Positions 32,892 to 42,125 of a DNA stretch of 64,000 nt are shown here, in pieces. The number at the start of each line of letters is the position of its first letter. The first letter of the stretch is position 1. Origin of the DNA: JACRLV01 sp045863555. GTDB lineage: Bacteria > Planctomycetota > Phycisphaerae > UBA1845 > Fen-1342. The stretch is from contig BTUU01000015.1 in NCBI GenBank assembly GCA_045863555.1, positions 1 through 64,000 on the forward strand, written 5' to 3'. The translations under genes and the position numbers were made by a program. The notes below the pieces were generated by a model that was given only the letters and a program-made list of their open reading frames with translations, was not told the origin of the DNA and did no database searches.

Positions 32892-34715
32892 CTATCTGGA
32901 AAGTTCTACCAGCAATAGAGTTACGTCCGTTGGATGGATTCCGGATACCCGCGCGGCCTGGCCGACAGATATCGGACGAACTTCCGTCCACCGTTGCAGT
33001 GCTTCCCGCCGCAGATGTTGAATCGAGGCAAAGTCGAAATCGGACGGGATCGACCGATCTTCGAGTGAACGGAATTCATCAATCGCGCGACGCTGTCGAT
33101 CGAGATAACCCGCGTACTTGATCTCGACCAGTTGTCGAGCCCAGACGTCGGATGGCACGGCCGCCAGCTCCGCGCAACCCTCGCGAAACCGCTCGCCGTC
33201 TTCCTCCGGCCGCTTCAGCCAATCGACGAGCGGCTTCCCCTCGTGCCGCATGGCCGCGAGAACGGCGGCCAGTTGGGTTTTGACATTCCGCTTGTCCTGG
33301 AAGCGGGCCCAGCGATCATCATCGACCAGGCCAAGCTCGCGTCCGAGCGGCGTGAGCCGTTCGTCGGCGTTGTCGTAGCGCAGATGCATCCGGTGCTCCG
33401 CCCGTGATGTGAACATCCGGTACGGCTCGAGCACGCCGCGCGTTACGAGATCGTCGATCATGACGCCGATGTACGCCTGGTCGCGGCCGAGAACGATTGG
33501 CGGGGTCGCCGCGACGAACCGCGCCGCGTTGATGCCGGCGACGATTCCCTGCCCGGCGGCTTCCTCATAGCCGCTCGTCCCGTTGATCTGCCCGGCGAGG
33601 AAAAGACCGTCGATGTTCCTGGCCATCAGTGTCGCAGAGGTCTGCTCGGGCGGAACGAAGTCATACTCAACCGCATAGCCCCACTGGAGCACCCGGGCGT
33701 GCTCCAGTCCGGGAATCAGCGCGAGGATCTCCGCCTGCACATCACGCGGGAGAGAGGTACTGATGCCGTTGATATAGATTCGCTCGCTCGTCCGGCCCTC
33801 CGGTTCGAGAAAGAGCTGATGGCGCTCCTTGTCGGCGAAGCGGACGACCTTGTCTTCGATCGACGGGCAATAGCGCGGACCGACTGACTCGATCTGGCCG
33901 GAATACATCGGGGCCCGGTGCAGGTTGGCCCGAATCAGGTCATGCACGCGCTCATTTGTGTGCGTGATCCAGCAGCAGATCTGCGGTTGCGTAATCCGGT
34001 CCGTCATGAAAGAAAACGGCGCGGGCGTGGCGTCCCCATGCTGCTCGTCGAGGCTTGCGAAGTCGATCGTTGCGCGATCAAGCCGCGGCGGCGTGCCAGT
34101 CTTCAGCCGGCCGAGGCGCAGACCCAGTGCCGCGAGCGAGGCACTGAGGCCAACCGCCGCGTTCTCTCCAATTCGCCCGCCCGGCGACTTTTCTTCGCCA
34201 CAGTGCATGAGTGCGCGAAGAAACGTACCCGACGTGACGACGACCGCACGCGAGGCGATCCGCCGGCCGTCGGACAGCGCGACTCCGACGACCCGCCTGC
34301 GGCGCTCGTCTGCGGCGTCGGCCTCGATTGCCTCGACCCCGCCTTCAAGGATCGTGAGGCCCGGGCATTCTTCGAGTCGACGCCGCACGGCCGCTGCGTA
34401 GACGTCCCGGTCCGCCTGTGCGCGCGGCGCCCAGACGGCTGGTCCCTTCCGCCGGTTGAGCATGCGAAATTGAATGCCCGTCTCATCGGTGACGAGGCCC
34501 ATCAGCCCGCCGAGCGCATCGATCTCGCGGACAATCTGCCCCTTGCCGATTCCGCCGATCGCAGGGTTGCACGACATCCGGCCGATCGCGTCGCGTTGAA
34601 ATGTCACCAGCGCCGTTCGAGCCCCGAGCCGCGCGGCCGCCCACGCGGCCTCGGCCCCGGCGTGGCCGCCGCCGATCACAAGCACGTCAAATTCAGGCTC
34701 CCGCTCGTCTGGCAT
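32892..34715 (-). CDS. mnmG: tRNA uridine 5-carboxymethylaminomethyl modification enzyme MnmG
   Basis: A 607-residue FAD protein that with MnmE adds the carboxymethylaminomethyl group to U34 of several tRNAs. It has the N-terminal FAD site VIGGGHAGAEAA at about 11-22, GRMSCNPAIGGIGKGQIVREIDALGG, GTFLRALMHCGEEKSPGGR, and the C-terminal GYEEAAGQGIVAGINAA and DNADERLTPLGRELGL blocks. It is complete and of normal length. I start it at the ATG 34713-34715 because the preceding 27 residues are not conserved. mnmE is not nearby; the gene is 132 bp upstream of the HTH-receiver gene. Confidence 0.95.
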   Translation of the reverse strand: MPDEREPEFDVLVIGGGHAGAEAAWAAARLGARTALVTFQRDAIGRMSCNPAIGGIGKGQIVREIDALGGLMGLVTDETGIQFRMLNRRKGPAVWAPRAQADRDVYAAAVRRRLEECPGLTILEGGVEAIEADAADERRRRVVGVALSDGRRIASRAVVVTSGTFLRALMHCGEEKSPGGRIGENAAVGLSASLAALGLRLGRLKTGTPPRLDRATIDFASLDEQHGDATPAPFSFMTDRITQPQICCWITHTNERVHDLIRANLHRAPMYSGQIESVGPRYCPSIEDKVVRFADKERHQLFLEPEGRTSERIYINGISTSLPRDVQAEILALIPGLEHARVLQWGYAVEYDFVPPEQTSATLMARNIDGLFLAGQINGTSGYEEAAGQGIVAGINAARFVAATPPIVLGRDQAYIGVMIDDLVTRGVLEPYRMFTSRAEHRMHLRYDNADERLTPLGRELGLVDDDRWARFQDKRNVKTQLAAVLAAMRHEGKPLVDWLKRPEEDGERFREGCAELAAVPSDVWARQLVEIKYAGYLDRQRRAIDEFRSLEDRSIPSDFDFASIQHLRREALQRWTEVRPISVGQAARVSGIHPTDVTLLLVELSR

Positions 34716-34847
34716 CGTCTGGAGTGTAGCCGCTCGGCGTGACCCTGGATGCGGCCCGCCGCGGCGTCCAGTTGCCAGGACGCTTGGCAGCGCCAAATAT
34801 CATCCTGACGCGGCGCTGCGGCCGCGAGAATGGGAGAATAGACGATC

Positions 34848-35450
34848 ATGTTTCGAATCTGGCTGTGTCTGGCGGCGGCGGGGATGTGCGGGCTGGGTTC
34901 GGCGGCGCGGGCGGATGCCGTCGACCTCTGCGGCGAACTCACGGCGGGCGTCGAATGCACGCTCTTCCAAACGGGCGACGGGCGACTCTACGTGCTGGAT
35001 GACGCCGGCAAGTTCGTCGTCGGCGATCGCGTGCGCGTCATCGGCGAGCGCGACGAAGACTGCGTCAGTATTTGCATGCAGGGCAATGGCTGCATCACCG
35101 TCGCCTCGATCACCTATTGCGACGATGAGCAGATCACGGCCTGTGGAAAGCTCGTCGACGGCGTCGAGTGCATCCTCTTCGAAGACGACAAGGGGTTTCT
35201 CTTTGCCATTGACGACACGGGCGGTTTTTCGGTCGGCGATCGCGTGCAGGTGACCGGTCGCTTTGAGAGTGACTGCATCAGCGTGTGCATTCAGACCACC
35301 GGCTGCATTCGTCAGAACACGATCCGGGCCGGCGCGGCGGATGGTTCCTGCCCGGATGACGGCGGCTCGATCGTCTGCCCGGCCGCGGCGGCGGGGCTGC
35401 TTGCCCTGAGTGGTGCGGGTCTGCTGCGACGGAGGAATTTCAACGCCTGA
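34848..35450 (+). CDS. Exported protein with two internal repeats and a C-terminal sorting signal
   Basis: A 200-residue protein with signal peptide (residues 1-22), two tandem homologous units (CGELTAGVECTLFQ...VGDRVRVIGERDEDCVSICMQGNGCI and CGKLVDGVECILFED...VGDRVQVTGRFESDCISVCIQTTGCI) that look OB-fold-like, each with four Cys, and a tail of a Cys-Pro, a hydrophobic stretch (AAAAGLLALSGAGLL) and RRR. The tail is a tripartite sorting signal of a type related to MYXO/Synerg-CTERM and not to PEP-CTERM. The Cys pairs suggest disulfide bonds, so it is probably periplasmic or extracellular. Function unknown. Confidence 0.75.
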   Translation: MFRIWLCLAAAGMCGLGSAARADAVDLCGELTAGVECTLFQTGDGRLYVLDDAGKFVVGDRVRVIGERDEDCVSICMQGNGCITVASITYCDDEQITACGKLVDGVECILFEDDKGFLFAIDDTGGFSVGDRVQVTGRFESDCISVCIQTTGCIRQNTIRAGAADGSCPDDGGSIVCPAAAAGLLALSGAGLLRRRNFNA

Positions 35451-35465
35451 GCCCGGAGTGCGGGC

Positions 35466-36539
35466 TTACCCGGCCGCGGGACCGCGCAGACGCTCCTCAA
35501 GTTCGGCGACGCGTCGTTCGAGCTGTTTGACGGTCTGCGTCAGGTCGGGCAGCTTCATCACATGCACGACCTGGCGCTTCATTTCCCGGATCGGAATCGC
35601 CGGTTGCCCGAGGACCGTTTCGCCGTCGGGCACGCTGTTCGTGACGCCGGCTTTCGCGCCGACGGTCGCGCGGTCGCCGATGCGGATATGCCCCACGACG
35701 CCCGCCTGGCCCGCCATCGTGACATGGTGCCCGACGCTGACCGACCCCGCGAGTCCGACCTGGGCGACGAACATGCAGTTCTCGCCGATCCGCGTGCCGT
35801 GGCCGATAGCGATGAGGTTGCTGAACTTCGTGCCGGCGCCGACGCTCGTGTAGCCCAGCGTCGCCCGGTCGATCGTGCAATTCGCGCCGATTTCGACGTC
35901 GTCGCCGAGCACGACGTGGCCGATCTGCGGGATCTTCACCCATCGATCGCCGACGGGCGCATACCCGAGCCCGTCTTCACCGATCACGCTCCCCGCGTGG
36001 ATCGTCACCCGGTTGCCCAGCACGCAATCATCGTAAATGACCACGTTGGGATAGAGCAGCACATCATCGCCGATGCGCACCCGCGGACCGACGTAGCACC
36101 CGGGATAAATGACGGCATTCCGCCCGATAACCACCCCTTCGTCGATCGTCGCGCCGGGGTGAATGGCCGCGTTCTCACCGATGACGGCCGACGGGTCCAC
36201 GTAGGCGGCCGGACTGCGGCCGAGCGCCCGGTGTTTCCGATAGCCGTGGATCTTGACCAGCAGGACCGTGATCGCCGCATAGGGATCGTCAACGCGGATT
36301 CGGTGCAGGTGCTCGGGCGTCGAGATACCGGGCCGGAGGACGACGGCGCTCGCCCGGGTCGCGGCCAGCAGCTTCTCGTATTTGTTGTTCGACAGAAAGG
36401 AGATCTGGCCCGCGACGGCCTCTTCGAGGGTCGCCACGGCCGAGATTTGAAGTTTGCCGTTGCCCTCCAGCTCGGGTTTCATCCCGAACTGGCGCAACAT
36501 CTCGCACATCTGCTCCAGCGTGACCACGCCGTTTCTCAC
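35466..36539 (-). CDS. lpxD: UDP-3-O-acylglucosamine N-acyltransferase LpxD
   Basis: A 357-residue trimeric left-handed beta-helix enzyme that adds the second acyl chain in lipid A synthesis. The N-terminal uridine-binding part (VATLEEAVAGQISFLSNNKYEKLLAATRASAVVL) is followed by about ten hexapeptide turns (residues 105-310) with the catalytic-site His in IAIGHGTRIGENCMFVAQVGLAG. A C-terminal coiled coil ends the protein. Its presence shows a Gram-negative-type outer membrane. Other lipid A genes are not here. It diverges from the acyltransferase-FkbH operon, which may belong to the same envelope pathway. Confidence 0.92.
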   Translation of the reverse strand: MRNGVVTLEQMCEMLRQFGMKPELEGNGKLQISAVATLEEAVAGQISFLSNNKYEKLLAATRASAVVLRPGISTPEHLHRIRVDDPYAAITVLLVKIHGYRKHRALGRSPAAYVDPSAVIGENAAIHPGATIDEGVVIGRNAVIYPGCYVGPRVRIGDDVLLYPNVVIYDDCVLGNRVTIHAGSVIGEDGLGYAPVGDRWVKIPQIGHVVLGDDVEIGANCTIDRATLGYTSVGAGTKFSNLIAIGHGTRIGENCMFVAQVGLAGSVSVGHHVTMAGQAGVVGHIRIGDRATVGAKAGVTNSVPDGETVLGQPAIPIREMKRQVVHVMKLPDLTQTVKQLERRVAELEERLRGPAAG

Positions 36540-36719
36540 TCAAGTAAGCTCGTTTCCGGACTGAATTCCGATTCGCCAGTGTATGACGCGCCGGGCTGCG
36601 GGTCAAAAAAACGGCTGCCGCGGCGTGATACGAGATTCACGAGACCGCCGCACCAACGCGCCGCTTGGGACGTACTGCCGATAGGGAGAGTGCGGTCCGC
36701 CCTGACCGGTTGCGTCGCC

Positions 36720-36747
36720 TTGCGAACCGGCGGGCGGTCATTACATT
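36720..36747 (+). promoter_or_regulatory. Candidate promoter of acyltransferase-FkbH operon
   Basis: TTGCGA (36720-36725), 16 bp spacer, TACATT (36742-36747), giving a start about 72 bp before the ATG at 36826. Both boxes match in four of six positions, so this is a moderate candidate. Confidence 0.4.
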
Positions 36748-36825
36748 CATCGCTGCGCGCGGAGCGCGGTTCTTGCGCCGTGTCGGGACGCGGCACGGGA
36801 GACGCCAGGAAAGTCAGCAAAGAGC

Positions 36826-37767
36826 ATGTCGATCGTGACCCAGACGCAGACCCTCACGCCGGAACAACAGGCGGCGGCGATTGAAGCCAGTTGGTATACC
36901 CCGCCGAAGCCGGAGATTCCGTCCGGCTGGCTCGTATTCAGCGAGGAGTACATCCTGCGCGGACTCCGGGGCGACGTCGCCGGTCGAATGGGGAAACCCG
37001 GACCCCTGCTCTATGCGACCGTCAAGGTTGTCCAGGTGCTCATGGCGATCGCCCAGGGGCTCATCATGCTCCTCGCGCTGACGCCGGTGATCAACCTGTT
37101 CCTCGAGTCCGCGGCGGTCTGCTTCAAGCGCGGCACGGCCGGCTACTTCCTGCGGGCCTGTTACTGGAAGGCGAAACTGCGCCGGCTCGGCCAGGATACG
37201 CTGATCGACCGCGGGGTCGAAATCTGGGGGCCGCGGAACATCGAGATCGGGGCGCGCTGCCACATCGACACCTATGTCCGGCTCGCGGCGGGCGAATCGG
37301 CGTTCGGCCAGAAGGGACACATCGAAATCGGCGACTACGCTCACCTCAGCCCCCGCGTCCACCTCGCGGGGCGCGGCGGTCTGAAGGTCGGCGACTTCGT
37401 TGAACTCGGCGCCGGCGTCCATATTTACAGCGCGTCGAATCAGTTTCTGAATCCCCAGGCGCCCGGCCAGTTGATCACGCTCTCGCACGTGGCGCCCGAA
37501 CGATTTCAGCATGTCATCGAAGCGCCCATCGAAATCGCGGACTACGCGGTGGTGGGGTTCAACAGTCTGCTCCTGCCGGGCACAAACCTGGGGAAAGGGT
37601 CGATCGTCCGGCCCTATTCGATCATCACGCGCAAGTACCCGCCCTTTGCCGACGTGGCGGGGCCGGGCCGGGCGACGCAGGTCGGCTGGCGCAGACCGAC
37701 GGAGATCGATCCGCGGTGCGAAACAGGCCGTCATCCAGGGTCAGCGGGGAATTCGGATGGCCGTTGA
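36826..37767 (+). CDS. Hexapeptide-repeat acyltransferase, copy 1
   Basis: A 313-residue protein of the left-handed beta-helix acyltransferase superfamily. It has a shared N-terminal motif LTPEQQAAAIEASWYTPPKPEIPSGWLVFSEEY, a hydrophobic segment (VQVLMAIAQGLIMLLALTPVI, residues 67-87) that should bind the membrane, and hexapeptide repeats from about residue 120 to 275 (VEIWGPRNIEIGARCHI, GHIEIGDYAHLSPRVHLAGRGGL, VVGFNSLLLPGTNLGKGSIV). It is clearly homologous to the next gene. The C-terminus (ETGRHPGSAGNSDGR) overlaps that gene by 11 bp. The substrate is likely an acyl-ACP, because an ACP is in the same operon. Confidence 0.85.
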   Translation: MSIVTQTQTLTPEQQAAAIEASWYTPPKPEIPSGWLVFSEEYILRGLRGDVAGRMGKPGPLLYATVKVVQVLMAIAQGLIMLLALTPVINLFLESAAVCFKRGTAGYFLRACYWKAKLRRLGQDTLIDRGVEIWGPRNIEIGARCHIDTYVRLAAGESAFGQKGHIEIGDYAHLSPRVHLAGRGGLKVGDFVELGAGVHIYSASNQFLNPQAPGQLITLSHVAPERFQHVIEAPIEIADYAVVGFNSLLLPGTNLGKGSIVRPYSIITRKYPPFADVAGPGRATQVGWRRPTEIDPRCETGRHPGSAGNSDGR

Positions 37768-38671
37768 GCCGCGCCAACTGACGCCGGAGCAGGAATCAGC
37801 GGCGATCGCAGCGTCGTGGTACACGCTGCCCAAACCGCCGATCCCGCACGGCTGGCTCGTCTTCAGCGAGGAATACATCCTCCGCGGGCTGCGCGGCGAC
37901 GTCGCGGGGAGGATGGGGGCGCCGGGGGTTCTGCTGAAGATCGCGGTTCGTCTGTCGCAGTTCTTCATGGCGATCGCGCAGGGCCTGATCATGCTCCTCG
38001 CGAAGATCCCCGTCGTGAACTGGTTCGTCGAGACGACGGCCGTCTATTTCATTCGCGGAACCGTCGGCTATTTCATCCGCGCCTGCTACTGGAAGGCCAA
38101 GCTCCGCCGCCTCGGCCAGGACACGCTGATCGATCGCGGCGTCGAGATCTGGGGGCCCGCCCACATCGAGATCGGCGCACGCTGCCACCTCGACACGTAC
38201 GTGCGGCTCGCCGCCGGCGAGTCGGCCTTCGGCCAGAAGGGACTCATCAAGATCGGCGACTACACCCACCTCGGACCGCGCGTTCACCTCGCAGGCCGCG
38301 GCGGCCTGATCATCGGCGACTTTGCGGAACTCGGCGCGGGCGTGCACGTCTACAGCGCGTCGAACGTCATGAAGCACCCCGAGCACCCCGGGCAATTGAT
38401 CACGCTTTCGCACGTCGCACCCGAGGATTTTCAGCACATCATCGATACGCCGATCGAGATCGAAGATTACGCGATTGTCGGATTCAATTGCATCGTCCTT
38501 CCCGGCGCCGGCCTCGGCAAGGGGGCGATCGTCCATCCCTACACGATCGTTACGAAACGCTACCTGCCCTTCGCAAATGTCGCCGGCCCCGGACGCGCGA
38601 CGCAGAACGGCTGGCGTCGGCCCCTGCGGGTCGATCCCCGCGCTGCGGCGAACAGGGACGACGAATCATGA
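37757..38671 (+). CDS. Hexapeptide-repeat acyltransferase, copy 2
   Basis: A 304-residue paralogue of copy 1, with the same landmarks (LTPEQESAAIAASWYT, FFMAIAQGLIMLLAKIPVV, RLAAGESAFGQKG, LAGRGGLIIGDFAELGAGVHVYSASN, GATVxxN replaced by GFNCIVLPGAGLGKGAIVHPY). The start ATG at 37757 has GGGGA 6 bp upstream and lies inside the end of copy 1. Copies differ mostly in the N-terminal 100 residues and in residues near the active-site end of the helix, which may reflect different acyl donors or acceptors. The TGA of this gene overlaps the ATG of the FkbH-like gene. Confidence 0.85.
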   Translation: MAVEPRQLTPEQESAAIAASWYTLPKPPIPHGWLVFSEEYILRGLRGDVAGRMGAPGVLLKIAVRLSQFFMAIAQGLIMLLAKIPVVNWFVETTAVYFIRGTVGYFIRACYWKAKLRRLGQDTLIDRGVEIWGPAHIEIGARCHLDTYVRLAAGESAFGQKGLIKIGDYTHLGPRVHLAGRGGLIIGDFAELGAGVHVYSASNVMKHPEHPGQLITLSHVAPEDFQHIIDTPIEIEDYAIVGFNCIVLPGAGLGKGAIVHPYTIVTKRYLPFANVAGPGRATQNGWRRPLRVDPRAAANRDDES

Positions 38672-40500
38672 GCACGCAGCCGCCGCGCGACTGGATGGCG
38701 ATCGTGGCGGCGGTCGAGGCTGCTGCGCCGGCCGACGCGCTCGCCGTCCATGCCCGTGCCGCCCGCGACGTGGCGTCGCACCTGGCGCTCGGCACGCTGG
38801 CCGCCGGCGTTGCGCCGCTGCGGGTGGCCGTTCTGCGCTCGTTCACCGCGGAAGTGCTCAGTCCCGCGATCATCGCCAGCCTGGCCGTGCGTGGTTTTGC
38901 TTCGCAGCTCGAACTGGGCCAGCTCGGCAATATTGCGCCCGAGATCCTGACGCCCGATTCTTTCGTTTACTCAGACCGGCATCAACTCTGCGTCGTGCTG
39001 ACCCTGGCGGAGCATGTGCTGCCGGATCTGGCGGACCCGGGCGCGGCCGAAGCTCGGGCGGCGGCGGCGCGCGATTACCTGTCCCGGATTGACCATCTCG
39101 CCGCCCGCTTCACGGGAACCGTCATCGCCGCGAACCTCGCCCATCCTCCGCGCCTTGTCGCCGGCAATCTCCAGGCACAGCGGCCCGCCGGCGGCCGCTA
39201 TGCCGTCGACGAATTCAATCGCGGCCTGGCGGAGATCGCCGATCGGCGGGCGAACCTGAGCGTGCTGGACCTTGCCGCGCTCGCGGCGGACATGGGCGGC
39301 GAGGCGTTCTGGTCGCCGCGCGATTTCCTGACGAGCATGCAGCCATTCTCGGCGCGGGCGATCCCGCGGATCGCGGCGGCGCTCGCCGACCTGATCTGGC
39401 ATTCGCGTTCGACCCCGGTGAAATGCATCGTCCTCGACTGCGACAACACGCTCTGGGGCGGCGTGATCGGCGAAGACGGCCTCGGCGGCATCCGCCTCGG
39501 AGAAACCTACCCGGGCATCTGCTACCAGGAGTTTCAGCGCCAGCTCCGCGACCTCAACCGCATGGGATTCCTGCTCGCATTGAACAGCAAGAACAACGAA
39601 GACGAGGTTCGCCGGGTCTTCGACGAGCACCCCGGCATGATCCTCAGGCTCGACAACATCGCCGCCGAGCGCGTGAACTGGCAGGATAAGGTCGCCAACC
39701 TCCAGGAACTCGCCGAAGAACTGAACATCGGCCTCGACAGCTTCGTCTTCATCGACGACAGCGATTTCGAGATCAACCTGGTGCGCGAGCGGCTGCCGCA
39801 GGTCCGCTCGTTCCAGGTCCCCGCCCAGCCGTGGAAGCTGCCGGCGCTGCTGCCGTCCATCCGGGCGATCGACAAGCTCGCGATCACGGCCGAGGATCGG
39901 AAAAAGGCGACGATGTACCTCCAGGAGCGGGCCCGCAAGAGCTTCAAGGCGCAGGCCGGCGACATGGAGGCCTATCTGCGCGGACTCGACATCCGGATGC
40001 TCTTCGAGCCCTTCGACCCGGCCCAGCACCTGGCCCGCGCCGCACAACTCACGCAGAAGACAAACCAGTTCAATCTGACGACGCGCCGGTTCAGCGAAGC
40101 GGAGATCACACGCATCATTGCGAACGGGGGACACGTCTTCACCGCGTCTTTGAGCGATCGGTTCGGCGATTATGGTCGCGTCATCCTCGCCATGCTGCTC
40201 CCCGCCGAGGACGGGACGACGATTCGCCTGCACACCTTCCTGATGAGCTGCCGCGTCATCGGCCGCGGAATCGAGGGCTCATTCCTCCGCCTCGTGCTGG
40301 GGCGCATGCGCGATCTGGGCTTCCGCCGCTGTGAGGCCGAGTTCCTCCCCACGCCGAAAAACGCGGTCTCGGCCGGCTTTCTCGCCGCGGCCGGCTTCAC
40401 GGAGACCGGCCGCGACGCTGACGGACGCATCGCGTATCATCTGCCGCTCGACGCCGAGCCGGCGGCGGCCGATCCGTGGATCACAGTGAAGCAGGTGTGA
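38668..40500 (+). CDS. FkbH-like HAD-IIIC phosphatase/acyltransferase
   Basis: A 610-residue FkbH-type protein. After an N-terminal alpha/beta domain (residues 1-250), the HAD signature VLDCDNTLWGG occurs at about 253-263, with HAD motif III-like DKVANLQELAEELNIGLDSFVFIDDSDFE. A C-terminal GNAT-like region follows (about 475-600: QKTNQFNLTTRRFSEAEI, SDRFGDYGRV, RVIGRGIEGSFLRLVL). FkbH enzymes take 1,3-bisphosphoglycerate, dephosphorylate it and load a glyceryl group onto an ACP. Here the next gene encodes an ACP, consistent with glyceryl-ACP formation. The product would then feed an envelope acyl transfer. The start overlaps the acyltransferase stop. Confidence 0.88.
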   Translation: MSTQPPRDWMAIVAAVEAAAPADALAVHARAARDVASHLALGTLAAGVAPLRVAVLRSFTAEVLSPAIIASLAVRGFASQLELGQLGNIAPEILTPDSFVYSDRHQLCVVLTLAEHVLPDLADPGAAEARAAAARDYLSRIDHLAARFTGTVIAANLAHPPRLVAGNLQAQRPAGGRYAVDEFNRGLAEIADRRANLSVLDLAALAADMGGEAFWSPRDFLTSMQPFSARAIPRIAAALADLIWHSRSTPVKCIVLDCDNTLWGGVIGEDGLGGIRLGETYPGICYQEFQRQLRDLNRMGFLLALNSKNNEDEVRRVFDEHPGMILRLDNIAAERVNWQDKVANLQELAEELNIGLDSFVFIDDSDFEINLVRERLPQVRSFQVPAQPWKLPALLPSIRAIDKLAITAEDRKKATMYLQERARKSFKAQAGDMEAYLRGLDIRMLFEPFDPAQHLARAAQLTQKTNQFNLTTRRFSEAEITRIIANGGHVFTASLSDRFGDYGRVILAMLLPAEDGTTIRLHTFLMSCRVIGRGIEGSFLRLVLGRMRDLGFRRCEAEFLPTPKNAVSAGFLAAAGFTETGRDADGRIAYHLPLDAEPAAADPWITVKQV

Positions 40501-40501
40501 C

Positions 40502-40744
40502 GTGGGCGACAGCGTGGACGTCAGACTCCAGGCCATCTTCGGCGACGTCTTCGGTCTGAAGGCCGAAGACTACCGTCCGGACCTGACCAGTGAGCGCGTC
40601 GGCGGCTGGGACAGTGTGCTCCACCTGACGCTCCTGCTGACGCTGGAACAGCAATTCGGCGTCAGCTTCGACCCGGAAGTCGCCGCGAACCTCACGTCCG
40701 TCCCGGCGATTAAGCAGGCCTTGGCCGATGCCGGAGCCGCGTGA
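40502..40744 (+). CDS. Acyl carrier protein
   Basis: An 80-residue ACP with the phosphopantetheine attachment site GGWDSVLHL (Ser38). Helix 1 (VRLQAIFGDVFGL), the acidic loop and helix 2-3 (LTLLLTLEQQFGVSFDPEVAA) match the family. It starts with GTG 1 bp after the FkbH-like stop, so it is translated with it. It is a dedicated carrier and not the fatty-acid ACP, since no fab genes are nearby and the sequence has GGWDS in place of the usual GADSL motif. Confidence 0.9.
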   Translation: MGDSVDVRLQAIFGDVFGLKAEDYRPDLTSERVGGWDSVLHLTLLLTLEQQFGVSFDPEVAANLTSVPAIKQALADAGAA

Positions 40745-40785
40745 CCGGCGGTTGATTTCCCCGTAAGAATGCCCGCGCCGATCCT

Positions 40786-41943
40786 TCAGACCCGGTCGCG
40801 AATCCACCCGCCGCCGAGCACGATCTCGTCCGCGTAAAACACGGCTGCCTGCCCCGGCGTGACCGCCGTCTGCGGTTCGTCGAATCGTGCGACGACCGCG
40901 CCGTCCGGTTTCAATTCAATCGTTCCCGGGGCCGGCGTGTGCATGTGCCGAATCTTGACAGTTGCCGCTGCGGGCGCGTTCACGGGCGGCGGATCGACGA
41001 GCCAGTTGATCGAATCGGCGGTCAATCCGCCCGCGAAAAGCTCGTCGCGCGGTCCGACGGTGACCGTGTTGTTCAGGACATCCAGCTTCGTCACGTAGAC
41101 GGGGTGTCCCACCGCCAGGCCGAGACCGTGCCGCTGGCCGATCGTGTACGCCGCAATGCCCGCGTGCGTCCCGATGCTCCGCCCGGCGCTGTCCCGGTAC
41201 TCGCCGGGCTCCAGGAGCTCCGGCCGCCGCTCGGCGATGAGCTGCCGGTAGTCGTTGTTCGGGACGAAGCAGATTTCCTGGCTGTCGGGCTTGTCATGGA
41301 CGCGCAGACCCAGGTCGGCCGCGAGCCGGCGGACATCCGCCTTGTCAGCGATGTTCCCCAGCGGAAAGAGACAGCGGGCCAGGTCCGAGCGGCGAATCCC
41401 GAACAGCACGTACGACTGATCCTTGGCCCGATTCACGGCCCGCGCGAGCCGCGGCCGCTGATCGTCGCCGCAAAGCACCCGCGCGTAGTGCCCCGTTGCG
41501 ACGAACTCGGCGTCGAGCATGTCGGCGTAGCGGAGCAGCTTGCCGAATTTCAGGTGGATGTTGCACATCACGCACGGGTTCGGCGTCCGCGCCCGGGCGT
41601 ATTCATCCACGAAATACCCGATGATCTGGTCGAAGTCGCGTTCGAAATTCAGCGCGTAGAACGGGATCCCCAGCCGGCCGGCGATCGCGCGGGCGTCCGC
41701 GGCGTCGGAGGTCGAGCAGCAGCCGTGCCGCAGCCGCCGCGGCGGGGCCGCCGGATTGGTAACCGGCGTGGCCGGAAGCTCGCAGACGGGCTCCTCCGCC
41801 TGCTTGGCGCCGACGCGCATGAACACGCCGACACAGTCATACCCCTGCTCCCTGAGCAGGCAAGCGGCGACGGACGAGTCCACGCCGCCCGACATCGCAA
41901 TGACGACCTTTCCGTTTCTCGACACGCCGAAGCTTCTCCGCAA
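40786..41943 (-). CDS. mnmA: tRNA-specific 2-thiouridylase MnmA
   Basis: A 385-residue enzyme that thiolates U34 of tRNA-Glu, -Gln and -Lys. It has the PP-loop AMSGGVDSSVAA (residues 16-27), NPCVMCN for the first catalytic Cys, SQEICFVPNNDY for the second, and the C-terminal beta-barrel (YTIGQRHGLGLAVG, YVTKLDVLNNTVTVGP). Length and motifs are normal. An insertion with a CC pair (RHGCCSTSDAADA) lies after the PP-loop; this form is common in several bacterial groups. Together with mnmG 6 kb away it belongs to the wobble-uridine modification set. Confidence 0.95.
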   Translation of the reverse strand: MRRSFGVSRNGKVVIAMSGGVDSSVAACLLREQGYDCVGVFMRVGAKQAEEPVCELPATPVTNPAAPPRRLRHGCCSTSDAADARAIAGRLGIPFYALNFERDFDQIIGYFVDEYARARTPNPCVMCNIHLKFGKLLRYADMLDAEFVATGHYARVLCGDDQRPRLARAVNRAKDQSYVLFGIRRSDLARCLFPLGNIADKADVRRLAADLGLRVHDKPDSQEICFVPNNDYRQLIAERRPELLEPGEYRDSAGRSIGTHAGIAAYTIGQRHGLGLAVGHPVYVTKLDVLNNTVTVGPRDELFAGGLTADSINWLVDPPPVNAPAAATVKIRHMHTPAPGTIELKPDGAVVARFDEPQTAVTPGQAAVFYADEIVLGGGWIRDRV

Positions 41944-42045
41944 AAACCGGATTCTAGCAGGCGCGGGCGGGGGGCGTTCCGCTTCCTCGCCGATTTCGCC
42001 GTGGTTCCCGCGAATTCCAGCGGTTTTCGCCGTTCCGGGCGAAAC

Positions 42046-42073
42046 TTGACGTTCCCGCGCGCCGGTGTAGCAT
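42046..42073 (+). promoter_or_regulatory. Candidate promoter of tRNA-Leu
   Basis: TTGACG (42046-42051), 16 bp, TAGCAT (42068-42073). It is 53 bp before the first tRNA base and on the same strand, in an otherwise gene-free gap. Confidence 0.5.
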
Positions 42074-42125
42074 TATCGATTCGCCGGAGCGGCGGGGCCT
42101 GACGCCTCACCGCCCTGTGAACAAC

